DNA of 63,134 bases from an uncultured Bacteroidota bacterium. GTDB taxonomy: Bacteria; Bacteroidota; Bacteroidia; UKL13-3. Each line of letters starts with the position of its first letter. Within the stretch, counting starts at the first letter, position 1. Positions 44,764 to 52,212 of this stretch are shown here, one piece after another. Both the position numbers and the translations under genes were made by a program. The notes beneath the pieces were generated by a model that saw nothing but the letters and a program-made list of their open reading frames with translations, made no database searches and had not been told where the DNA came from. The stretch spans positions 1-63,134 of the forward strand of contig CAIVZR010000050.1 in the NCBI GenBank assembly GCA_903910445.1, in the 5' to 3' direction.

Positions 44764-45738
44764 CTACTTCTTATTTGGAATACTATCCGTTGGGGTGGGC
44801 TTCGGTTGTTCGTCGCGTGGCGGATGCAATTTCCTGTACTTTTTCGAACGCTCTTCTATATCATCATTCTTGGTTTTGATGGTTCCATTATCGAAGAGCA
44901 TTTCCTTTAAGTTCCAATAACCGTCTTTAAATTCGAAGTAATCGTAACTGCCATCGGGGAAATACAATTCATAGAATCCTAATGCTTTGGGAGTAAGCGG
45001 TGCCAAATGATCGAACACAATGTATTTCTTTTCTGCCTCAAAGGTGAGCACCATATTTTGAACTTCATTGCTATATTCAAATACCACACGGTTCATGATA
45101 TCGTTGGGGCCTACCTTAAAAATAGGTGCTCCAAAAACAACAGTCCCTTCCTGAAATCGAAGTACATCAATCACTTTCTTATTACTTTTTTTATTCGCCC
45201 CATTCCATCCAATTAAAGTATAACATGTTTCGTTCTTCACTTTCACGGGCAATATTTTATAATACAATGCACCCCACCAAAAGTTATTATCTACGGTAGT
45301 ATCTTCGGGGTGCTTAATTAACGGACCCGCATCGAAAAGTGGTATGAGGGTAACCCCCGTTTTGATATTGCGTTGTATGGCGCCATAAAAGCGATAAGAG
45401 TCGTCGTTGTTTCTCAGGTTCCAGGTAATAATACGAAAAGCATCATCGGGCGATTTTACGATGGATAATTGCTTGAGCGAGTCGAATGGGTAATTGAAAG
45501 ACCCTGGCAAACTAAGCGCCATCACCAGGTTGCGTATCAAACTATAGCAAGATGTTTTTCGGGTAGCAAAATCGGGCGATTCAATAATGGCTTCTGCCTG
45601 TCCTTGCATTTGAAGTTCCAGGTTTTTTAGTGAATCTAAGTTTTCGGGGGTAATGCCCTTGATAGGTTGCGCTTGTAAGGCTCCTGTGAGCAGCACCAAA
45701 AAGCTCACGATAACAAATTTCAAACGGAGTCGTTTCAT
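44764..45738 (-). CDS. Secreted hypothetical protein
   Basis: 324-residue predicted exported protein that I do not recognise. The signal peptide is ~23 residues (ending LQAQ). The rest is mixed alpha/beta with no catalytic motif; characteristic stretches are DDAFRIITWNLRNNDDSYRFYG and LTPKALGFYELYFPDGSYDYF. The C-terminal 45 residues are Lys/Pro-rich and likely disordered. ATG 45738 (or 45741) is chosen because the longer frame from 45849 would start before the TTTTCTTTGC promoter-like sequence near 45765. It is encoded after the AtpZ-like gene on the same strand. Confidence 0.65.
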   Translation of the reverse strand: MKRLRLKFVIVSFLVLLTGALQAQPIKGITPENLDSLKNLELQMQGQAEAIIESPDFATRKTSCYSLIRNLVMALSLPGSFNYPFDSLKQLSIVKSPDDAFRIITWNLRNNDDSYRFYGAIQRNIKTGVTLIPLFDAGPLIKHPEDTTVDNNFWWGALYYKILPVKVKNETCYTLIGWNGANKKSNKKVIDVLRFQEGTVVFGAPIFKVGPNDIMNRVVFEYSNEVQNMVLTFEAEKKYIVFDHLAPLTPKALGFYELYFPDGSYDYFEFKDGYWNLKEMLFDNGTIKTKNDDIEERSKKYRKLHPPRDEQPKPTPTDSIPNKK

Positions 45739-45793
45739 CATATATAACATCTGCATAACGATGCAAAGAAAAGGAATCGTATTTGAAGTGGTG

Positions 45794-46030
45794 TTAATTT
45801 TTGTTGCTCGTGCTTTTAAAAACAGGATAAAGCGCGCCAAACAAACCAATAAACATCCCCGATAAAATTCCTGCAGGAAATTTCCATTGAGTCCACTTAT
45901 CGAATTGATGCCCTAAATAAACGCAGATGAGTATGGTGGCCAGCATTTGAATGGCCAGTCCAGAGTATTTCGCGTAATCGCTCAGCGAGCTCTTTTTATT
46001 GTTGTTGTGGTGCGGAGGCTTTGGATCCAT
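45794..46030 (-). CDS. AtpZ/AtpI-like membrane protein
   Basis: 78-residue protein with two transmembrane helices (~25-45 and 52-72) and a charged His-rich N-terminus (PKPPHHNNNKKSS). The pattern is typical of AtpZ/AtpI-like proteins encoded near F-type ATP synthase operons, thought to help c-ring assembly or bring Mg2+. No atp genes are next to it in the window. The gene overlaps the 3' end of the bactofilin gene by 35 nt. ATG 46030 is chosen over TTG 46042. Confidence 0.75.
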   Translation of the reverse strand: MDPKPPHHNNNKKSSLSDYAKYSGLAIQMLATILICVYLGHQFDKWTQWKFPAGILSGMFIGLFGALYPVFKSTSNKN

Positions 46031-46418
46031 TTTGTTTGGCAACCTGATGTTCCAGTTCGCTATTCATTTTACAAGTCCCATTAAATTCGGCCCCATTCTC
46101 TACTATAATTTTCCCGACCACCAGGTCGCCATAAATTTTAGCGGTTCCTTTTAAGAATAGGCTCTCTGTAACTTGCACATTGCCGATTACCTTACCCGAG
46201 ATAACAGCATCGTTGGCAATGATATTGCCTTTCACTTCTCCACTATCGCCAATCACAACACGCGATTTACAATGCAAAGCGCCTATGACCATGCCTTCAA
46301 TACGCATGTCACCTTGCGACATAATATCTCCATTGATTTCGGTGCCTTTGGAGATGATATTAATTGAAACATTCGGGTCGAATGCTGCAGGCTTTTTGGT
46401 TGAATTGAATATTGCCAT
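45996..46418 (-). CDS. Bactofilin (polymer-forming cytoskeletal protein)
   Basis: 140-residue bactofilin. Residues ~20-125 are a series of six-residue beta-helix turns (for example GDIMSQGDMRIEGMVIG, VKGNIIANDAVISGKVIGNVQV, GDLVVGKIIVENGAEFNG), the right-handed beta-helix that polymerises into filaments and organises cell-wall or envelope proteins. The N-terminus, AIFNSTKKPAAF, is short and hydrophobic and may bind membrane. ATG 46418 is taken as the start, since the frame from 46499 has no support. Its 3' end overlaps the AtpZ-like gene. Confidence 0.93.
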   Translation of the reverse strand: MAIFNSTKKPAAFDPNVSINIISKGTEINGDIMSQGDMRIEGMVIGALHCKSRVVIGDSGEVKGNIIANDAVISGKVIGNVQVTESLFLKGTAKIYGDLVVGKIIVENGAEFNGTCKMNSELEHQVAKQNGSKASAPQQQ

Positions 46419-46588
46419 GGTATTTGTAATTTCAAATATCGTAATAATCTGCTGATTGCCAAAATTTAGTTCCTTATAATATTTCGCAGCATTTTGCAAA
46501 AGAATCAGATGTTGAAGACCTAACGAAAATCATTTTAAAAAAATCTGTTTTATTTTTTTATTTGTTCCAAATGGTAAGAAAAAAAATA

Positions 46589-46596
46589 TATTTTTG
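46589..46596 (+). promoter_or_regulatory. -7 promoter element (TATTTTTG)
   Basis: Exact TAnnTTTG match 35 nt before the small acidic gene at 46632. Confidence 0.55.
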
Positions 46597-46631
46597 TTTA
46601 GTAATTAAATCAGCAATACAATTTTATCAGA

Positions 46632-46841
46632 ATGGAAAATTTAAAGAATCAACCTCACGGAAAACCAAAATCAAAGAAAGATTTTGATGAGGATGATGAG
46701 ATCATGGAAACGCAAGAAGACTATTCAGTAGTGGATGAAGATGACGACTATGTTGAGCCAAGTGGCCCTAAAAAAGAAGAATTGAAAAGTGCTGAATTCC
46801 TAATTCAGGACGATGACGACGACGAAGAAGAAGAGTTTTAA
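46632..46841 (+). CDS. Small highly acidic protein
   Basis: 69-residue protein of unknown function, dominated by Asp and Glu, with a Lys/Pro-rich N-terminus (NQPHGKPKSKKDF) and a final run of eleven acidic residues before a Phe. It is probably disordered. It has its own -7 box and a normal ATG, so it looks like a genuine gene. It could be a nucleoid- or ribosome-associated acidic tail protein, but nothing proves this. Confidence 0.6.
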   Translation: MENLKNQPHGKPKSKKDFDEDDEIMETQEDYSVVDEDDDYVEPSGPKKEELKSAEFLIQDDDDDEEEEF

Positions 46842-46863
46842 TTTCGTGATTACTTTATGCCGT

Positions 46864-47244
46864 TTATTTTTTCGGCGGCTCCCACAATTCTATTTTATTT
46901 TCTTCCGGATCAAGAATCCAGCCAAATTTGCCGAAGTCGCCTTCTTCCATGGCATCGAGTACTTGCACGCCCTCACTTCTCAACGCGGCAATCAATGCAT
47001 GTAAATCGTGTACAACAAAATTCAGCATGAATTGTTTATTCGATGGCGAAAAATATTGGGTATCTTCTTTCGTCGGACTCCATACGGTATAAGCTTCTCC
47101 CGTTTCTTCATCGGGTGCTCTCCAGTCGAATTTACAGCCCCAGTTTTCGGTCATCAGGCCTAAATGGTTTTTGTACCAGGTACGCAATGCTTCGGGGTCT
47201 TTGCTTTTAAAAAACACACCGCCAAGGGCTATTACTCTTTTCAT
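46864..47244 (-). CDS. VOC family protein (glyoxalase/bleomycin-resistance fold)
   Basis: 126-residue vicinal-oxygen-chelate protein made of paired beta-alpha-beta-beta-beta modules: GGVFFKSKDPEALRTWY at the start, FSPSNKQFMLNFVVHDL in the middle and GWILDPEENKIELWEPP at the end, where the final Glu is the usual metal ligand. The family covers glyoxalases, dioxygenases and resistance proteins; here the role is unknown. The gene has an exact -7 box only 4 nt before its ATG, so the mRNA is probably leaderless. Confidence 0.88.
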   Translation of the reverse strand: MKRVIALGGVFFKSKDPEALRTWYKNHLGLMTENWGCKFDWRAPDEETGEAYTVWSPTKEDTQYFSPSNKQFMLNFVVHDLHALIAALRSEGVQVLDAMEEGDFGKFGWILDPEENKIELWEPPKK

Positions 47245-47248
47245 AATA

Positions 47249-47256
47249 CAAATATA
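47249..47256 (-). promoter_or_regulatory. -7 promoter element (TATATTTG) of the VOC gene
   Basis: Exact box immediately upstream of ATG 47244, leaving almost no space for a 5' leader or a Shine-Dalgarno site. Confidence 0.55.
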
Positions 47257-47272
47257 TAGAATGTGAGGACAA

Positions 47273-50200
47273 CTATACGTGCGACAGAATTTGCATTCCT
47301 TCTACCGTATTCTTAATATTTCGCACGACCAAAATTAAATTCTTGGAAGTTTGTTTCATCTGGCAGCGTATGGGATTGGCTTGCACAAATTGCATGAAAC
47401 GCGAAAATTTCTCCGATGCAAAATATTCACTCTTGGGATTGCCAGGGAAATAACATTGCATAGACGATTGACGTATGGTGATTTTTTCTAAGCCCAATGC
47501 TTTACCTACCCATTTCAATCGCAGGGAGTCGGCGAGGGTATGCACCTGTGGTGGCAAGGTGCCAAATCGATCTTTCAATCGAGATAAAAATTTCTTTAGT
47601 TCTTCTTCTGCTTTCAATCCGCTGAGTTCACTATATAAGGCCAGTCGTTCGGCATTATTTCTAATATAATAATCGGGAATGAGCATCTCTTCATCGGTCT
47701 CCACGGTGCAATTGGCAGAGGTTTCACGAATCTTCGCAACCTCCTCGGTGAACAAGCCACTGAACTCATCGAGCTTTAATTCCTGAATGGCTTCATCCAA
47801 AATTTTATGATACATCTCAAAACCAATCTCTGCAATGAATCCACTTTGTTCGCCACCCAGCAAATTCCCGGCACCACGAATATCCAAATCGCGCATCGCC
47901 ACATTGAAGCCACTTCCCAGTTCCGAAAACTCTTCGATAGCACTCAGTCGCTTCTTGGCATCGTCGGTCATGGCACTGATGGATGGAACCAATAAATAAC
48001 AAAATGCTTTTTTATTACTTCGTCCCACACGGCCACGCATCTGGTGCGTATCGCTCAATCCAAACATATGCGCATTATTGATGATGATGGTATTCGCATT
48101 GCTAATATCCAGTCCCGCTTCAATAATGGTGGTAGCAACCAATACATCGTATTCGCCCTCCACAAATTTTATCATTACATTTTCGAGCTGCTCCCCTTCC
48201 ATCTGCCCGTGTGCCACATTCACACGTGCTCTCGGGCAAAGCCTGCGAATCATATTCGCAATATCTTCTATATCCTTCACCCGGTGATGCACAAAAAATA
48301 CTTGTCCGCCGCGACCAATTTCATAGTTGATGGCACCCTTAATTAATTCTGGAGTGAAGTTATGTAACTCCGTTGTTACCGGCTGCCTATTAGGAGGTGG
48401 CGTATTGATTACACTTAAATCGCGTGCACCCATGAGTGAGAAATGAAGGGTACGAGGGATGGGTGTTGCCGTGAGCGTGAGCGTATCTACATTTACTTTG
48501 CGTTCTTTCAATTTCTCTTTCGCTGCCACTCCAAATTTTTGCTCTTCATCAATAATCATCAATCCCAAATCTTTAAACTTCACATCCTTACTCACAATAC
48601 GATGCGTGCCAATGAGTATATCTACCTTGCCTTCGGCTACCTTTTGCAAAGTTTCTTTTTGTTCGCCTTTCGTTTTAAAACGATTCACATAATCAACAGT
48701 CACCGGAAAATCTTTGAATCGTTCCTTCATCGTTTTATAATGCTGATGTGCTAAGATGGTAGTAGGTACCAATATTGCTACCTGCTTACTATCGCATACC
48801 GCCTTAAAAGCCGCACGCATCGCCACTTCCGTCTTACCAAATCCAACATCACCACATACCAAACGATCCATAGGATGCGGGTTTTCCATATCGCGTTTTA
48901 CTTCTTCCGTCGATTTCGATTGATCGGGTGTATCCTCATACATGAAGGAGGCTTCGAGTTCCATCTGCATGTAGTTGTCGGGACTGTATTGAAACCCTGG
49001 CTCTGCCTTGCGTTTGGCATAGAGCAAAATCAGTTCACGAGCAATATCTTTTACCTTCTTCTTCGTGTTCTGTTTCATCTTCTCCCATACATCGCTGCCA
49101 ATCTTGTGTACGCGGGGCTCGGTTCCATCCTTACCAACGTACTTCGCAATCTTGTATAGTGAGTTGATACCAACAAAAAGCAAATCCCCATCGCGGTAGA
49201 TGAGCTTCACCACTTCCTGATTCACCCCATTGGGGTCTTTCATTTTGGCAAGTCCGGCAAACTTTCCAATACCATGATCGATATGCGTTACAAAATCTCC
49301 AGGTTGTAAATCGCGCAGCTCCTTTAACGTGAGTGCTTTCGATTTTGAAAATGTTTGTCGCGTTTTATAATTATAGTAACGATCAAAAATTTGATGTTCG
49401 GTATAGCAGGCTACACCCAGCTCATGATCGATGAAACCCTCGCTGATACCGTGATACAGCGGTTCGAACTTCACCTCCCGATCGATATCATGAAAGATGG
49501 TATAGAGACGCTCTACTTGTTTGGAAGTATCAGAAAAAACGAGGTTGAGAATATTTTCCGACTGATTTAATTTTAAGTTCTCGATGAGGAAATTAAAATT
49601 TTTATGAAATGTTGGCTGAGGTGAAATTTTAAATTCAAACTCCGTATGGTTCTTGAATAAGGGGCGGGTACCGAGTTCCAGCACATGAAATTTTTGCAAT
49701 GGGACCATGAACTCATCACCACCAATGAAGCTTTGAATGAACTCCGGCAGACTTTCAAATTTCTCCAGCAAGGTATCTTTCAGCGCACTCAATCCATCTT
49801 TAATATCCTTCCCATCCTTCAGCCATATCAAGGTATCGGGAGGAAGATAATCGAGGAGGGTACTAAACTGCTCATCCTCTTCCTTATTAATTTTAGGGAC
49901 AATATTGAGCCACATCACATCCTTATGTGAGAGCTGGGTGATGGGATCGAACTCCCTCAAACTTTCGATGGTATTGCCATTGAAATCGAGACGGTAAGGG
50001 TAATCGTGGGCATAGCTAAACACATCCACAATACCACCGCGAACGGCGTACTGCCCGGCTTCATATACGAAGTCGGTGCGTTCAAAATCCCAGAGGCTCA
50101 GTTGTTCCGATAGGGCATCCATATTCATCTCCTCATTCACTTTTATCTGGATGGTTTTATCGGTGAGTTTCTTTTTGGAGATAACCTTTTCGGCAATGGC

Positions 50201-50584
50201 TTCGGTATAGGTCACCACGAGGCTGGGGGTTCCTTCTTTCAGGCTTATTTCACCCAGGGCTTCGGTACGCAGATGCACCTTATTATTTTCATAATTTTCG
50301 GGATGCACTTCACGTTTGAAACTGCTATCGAGGAACAGCACTTTTTTCCCATCGCTCAGGCTTTCGAGGTCGGTATGAAAGTAGTGTGCTTCTTCTTTAG
50401 AAGCAAAAACGAAACAAAAATTACGGGGCTTTTGGTAGTATAAACTGGCAGAGAGCAGCGCTTTTGAAGAGCAAAACAATCCCTTGAGATGCAGACGTTG
50501 TGGGGTATATGCGTCGAGGCACCTTAATATATCTTTCGTCTTCTCTTGTGCAGCATATTGCTGCAGCAACTCAGCTATCTTCAC
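47273..50584 (-). CDS. mfd: Transcription-repair coupling factor (Mfd)
   Basis: 1103-residue DNA translocase that removes stalled RNA polymerase at lesions and recruits UvrA. The N-terminal UvrB-like region (residues ~1-350) comes first. The RNAP-interacting domain starts at about 430 with LQPGDFVTHIDHGIGKFAGL. Helicase motifs follow: GDVGFGKTEVAMRA (Walker A), IDEEQKFG (DEEQ), TATPIPRTLHFS, and MRGRVGRSNKKAF (motif VI). The C-terminal TRCF domain runs to the end (LKDRFGTLPPQV). The length is normal. The start is GTG, close after a TACCTTCG box. With uvrA it covers transcription-coupled excision repair. Confidence 0.98.
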   Translation of the reverse strand: MKIAELLQQYAAQEKTKDILRCLDAYTPQRLHLKGLFCSSKALLSASLYYQKPRNFCFVFASKEEAHYFHTDLESLSDGKKVLFLDSSFKREVHPENYENNKVHLRTEALGEISLKEGTPSLVVTYTEAIAEKVISKKKLTDKTIQIKVNEEMNMDALSEQLSLWDFERTDFVYEAGQYAVRGGIVDVFSYAHDYPYRLDFNGNTIESLREFDPITQLSHKDVMWLNIVPKINKEEDEQFSTLLDYLPPDTLIWLKDGKDIKDGLSALKDTLLEKFESLPEFIQSFIGGDEFMVPLQKFHVLELGTRPLFKNHTEFEFKISPQPTFHKNFNFLIENLKLNQSENILNLVFSDTSKQVERLYTIFHDIDREVKFEPLYHGISEGFIDHELGVACYTEHQIFDRYYNYKTRQTFSKSKALTLKELRDLQPGDFVTHIDHGIGKFAGLAKMKDPNGVNQEVVKLIYRDGDLLFVGINSLYKIAKYVGKDGTEPRVHKIGSDVWEKMKQNTKKKVKDIARELILLYAKRKAEPGFQYSPDNYMQMELEASFMYEDTPDQSKSTEEVKRDMENPHPMDRLVCGDVGFGKTEVAMRAAFKAVCDSKQVAILVPTTILAHQHYKTMKERFKDFPVTVDYVNRFKTKGEQKETLQKVAEGKVDILIGTHRIVSKDVKFKDLGLMIIDEEQKFGVAAKEKLKERKVNVDTLTLTATPIPRTLHFSLMGARDLSVINTPPPNRQPVTTELHNFTPELIKGAINYEIGRGGQVFFVHHRVKDIEDIANMIRRLCPRARVNVAHGQMEGEQLENVMIKFVEGEYDVLVATTIIEAGLDISNANTIIINNAHMFGLSDTHQMRGRVGRSNKKAFCYLLVPSISAMTDDAKKRLSAIEEFSELGSGFNVAMRDLDIRGAGNLLGGEQSGFIAEIGFEMYHKILDEAIQELKLDEFSGLFTEEVAKIRETSANCTVETDEEMLIPDYYIRNNAERLALYSELSGLKAEEELKKFLSRLKDRFGTLPPQVHTLADSLRLKWVGKALGLEKITIRQSSMQCYFPGNPKSEYFASEKFSRFMQFVQANPIRCQMKQTSKNLILVVRNIKNTVEGMQILSHV

Positions 50585-50590
50585 AGAATG

Positions 50591-50598
50591 CGAAGGTA
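50591..50598 (-). promoter_or_regulatory. -7 promoter element of mfd (TACCTTCG)
   Basis: TAnnTTCG box 6 nt before the GTG start of mfd, implying a nearly leaderless mRNA. Confidence 0.5.
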
Positions 50599-50762
50599 CG
50601 ATTTCGAATTGGAAGCGTTGGGAGAATTTGGGAAAAAGTACTTGGTTTTTGGTCTTTAGTAATTAGTAAATAGTAAATACAGCGAAAGGAATTAGGGTAA
50701 AGGGGTTAGTTATTCGAGATGTTTGCAGAATTCACTTCGCAATGGAATCTTAAACGGGTCCT

Positions 50763-50827
50763 AACTTTTCCAAAGTTTGAAACTTCGAGATATATTCGAT
50801 GATTCGTGATTGAACTTTGGAAAAGTT
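50763..50827. repeat. 15-bp inverted repeat with 35-nt loop
   Basis: AACTTTTCCAAAGTT at 50763-50777 is exactly complementary to AACTTTGGAAAAGTT at 50813-50827. No reading frame links the arms. It could be a transcribed hairpin or a mobile-element remnant. Confidence 0.75.
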
Positions 50828-50860
50828 TAAAGAGCATGGCAAGATTATTTATGCAGCATT

Positions 50861-50920
50861 ATTGCAAATCAAAGATTTGCTTACGCTTCCATGAAGTCGG
50901 AGGCTTCGCGGAGCCAGGCC
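50861..50920 (+). repeat. Paired-hairpin repeat of the GCAAATC family, copy 1
   Basis: Hairpin GCAAATC-AAA-GATTTGC at 50864-50880, then GAAGTC-GGA-GGCTTC at 50893-50907. It shares the plan of copy 2. Confidence 0.7.
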
Positions 50921-50958
50921 GGCAATTTTTTCTTAATAGGTATTGTAATTTGTACAGC

Positions 50959-51031
50959 GCTATTGCAAATCTTTGATTTGCAATAGCCACAATGAAGTCA
51001 GTAACTTCGCTGAGACGAAGCGATTCATTGT
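50959..51031 (+). repeat. Paired-hairpin repeat of the GCAAATC family, copy 2
   Basis: Perfect 13-bp stem with TTT loop at 50959-50987 (GCTATTGCAAATC with its complement), then GAAGT/ACTTC at 50994-51008, CTTCG/CGAAG at 51006-51021, and flanking ACAATGAA/TTCATTGT arms (50989-50996, 51024-51031). Confidence 0.75.
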
Positions 51032-51086
51032 ACACGATAAACTCAATGCTTATGAGCCTGGAATAACTTCTATTTCAATGGCGGTC

Positions 51087-51956
51087 TTAAAATGATCTCA
51101 CCGCCCGAACGTTCAGATTCAAACTTTTGATTTGTGACTGTTTAATCCCACCAGAACCAAAGTCTTCACACATAGCGAAACTTGCTAGTATATCGCTTGA
51201 ACTCCAATAAAATGCGTTATCAAATCCGCCAAGCATTACCCTCTTTTTATATAGCTCATGTAACTCATCAATAGTAGGTAAATACCAATCACTGTAATTT
51301 CCTATCACCAAATCTGAACACAATTTAGCAGCATATATTCCCTGATCTTGAATTTTTACAATATGATTCGTATTTGCAAAGCCAAAACCAATATTTGTTT
51401 CGGATGCACCTGTATATAAAGCAAATCCTATCCCCCATGGTATTCCCTTCGATTGATCGGTTGGTGCGGCAATAATTCCATGTAAATAGGTACTATCGTA
51501 ACCCTCATCTCCTGGTTTTAAAATATAGGCCACCGTTCCACCCTGATATTGACTACCAAGGAATAATGAATCCGTTTTAAATGTGACCGTATTGCCATAT
51601 CCTGTTCCTTCCTTACTGTAATTTCTGGCGTAGGCACGCAAGTAATAAACTGTATTCGGTAATAATCCAGTAATTATGCTTTGGAAGCTTCCTTTACCTG
51701 ATCCATTTTCTGTTTTACTATCGGCGATTGTAGGGTTATCTTTTACACTCCAGCATACTCCTTTTACTATTATATCACTTCCCCCATCCAAAGTAATTTT
51801 CCCACCGCAGATGGCTGAATCGAGTTTGATTGAGGTTACATCAGCAGTAGTTAATTTTGGAACCTGGCTCGAAACTTTCGTGCAACTATGAAAAGTAATT
51901 GAAATTAAGACAATGAGGATTGGTTGAAAAATGCTAAGTTTTATTTTTTGATTCAT
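51087..51956 (-). CDS. Lipoprotein with FN3-like and DUF1566 domains
   Basis: 289-residue probable lipoprotein. The signal ends in FHSC with lipidated Cys25. Residues ~33-130 form a fibronectin-type-III-like domain (LTTADVTSIKLDSAICGG, TGLLPNTVYYLRAYARNYSKEGTGYGN). The C-terminal region (~140-289) has the DUF1566 signature: GNYSDWYLPTIDELHELYKKR, then FDNAFYWSSSD. The family is common among paralogous surface lipoproteins of Bacteroidota and Fibrobacter. It probably sits on the outer membrane. It is an isolated gene next to the repeat region. Confidence 0.85.
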   Translation of the reverse strand: MNQKIKLSIFQPILIVLISITFHSCTKVSSQVPKLTTADVTSIKLDSAICGGKITLDGGSDIIVKGVCWSVKDNPTIADSKTENGSGKGSFQSIITGLLPNTVYYLRAYARNYSKEGTGYGNTVTFKTDSLFLGSQYQGGTVAYILKPGDEGYDSTYLHGIIAAPTDQSKGIPWGIGFALYTGASETNIGFGFANTNHIVKIQDQGIYAAKLCSDLVIGNYSDWYLPTIDELHELYKKRVMLGGFDNAFYWSSSDILASFAMCEDFGSGGIKQSQIKSLNLNVRAVRSF

Positions 51957-52113
51957 AACTGAGATTTTAGTTTTGCGAAGTAATATATTATATACGAAAA
52001 TAGCGATTCTTTTTATCTGCTATAAAAATAACTCCCTTCTCTTTCGCATTGCTATCTGTTTGTGATTTCTTTCCACCACATCACACACGTATTCCATTTT
52101 ATTTTTTTGCACA

Positions 52114-52130
52114 TACTAAAATATTTAGCA
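52114..52130. promoter_or_regulatory. dinB-side operator A (TACTAAA-ATA-TTTAGCA)
   Basis: Palindrome with 7-bp arms and one mismatch, first of a pair before dinB. It starts after CA, like the site at 39519, sharing 17 consecutive bases with it. Confidence 0.7.
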
Positions 52131-52136
52131 TAAAGA

Positions 52137-52153
52137 TACTAAAATATTTGGTA
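52137..52153. promoter_or_regulatory. dinB-side operator B (TACTAAA-ATA-TTTGGTA)
   Basis: Second palindrome, 23 bp centre-to-centre from operator A, the same distance as at the repressor gene. TAATTTTC at 52152-52159 is a weak -7 candidate overlapping this site. Confidence 0.7.
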
Positions 52154-52212
52154 ATTTTCAAACCCGAAAATAAAAAAATAAACACGCGAAAACGCAATCA
52201 ATTAATATCAAC

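Larger units (their letters stand above)
50585..51086. other. Gene-free repeat-rich interval upstream of mfd
   Basis: 502 nt without a credible gene. It contains the mfd promoter, a run of TAGTAA-like repeats at ~50658-50680, a 15-bp inverted repeat, and two paired-hairpin repeat units. Confidence 0.8.

Noticed and set aside
50655-50685. A further LexA-like operator before mfd
   Set aside because: The TTTAGTA/TAGTAAATA repeats there contain half-sites only; no full TACTAAA-N3-TTTRGYA pair with 23-bp spacing is present.
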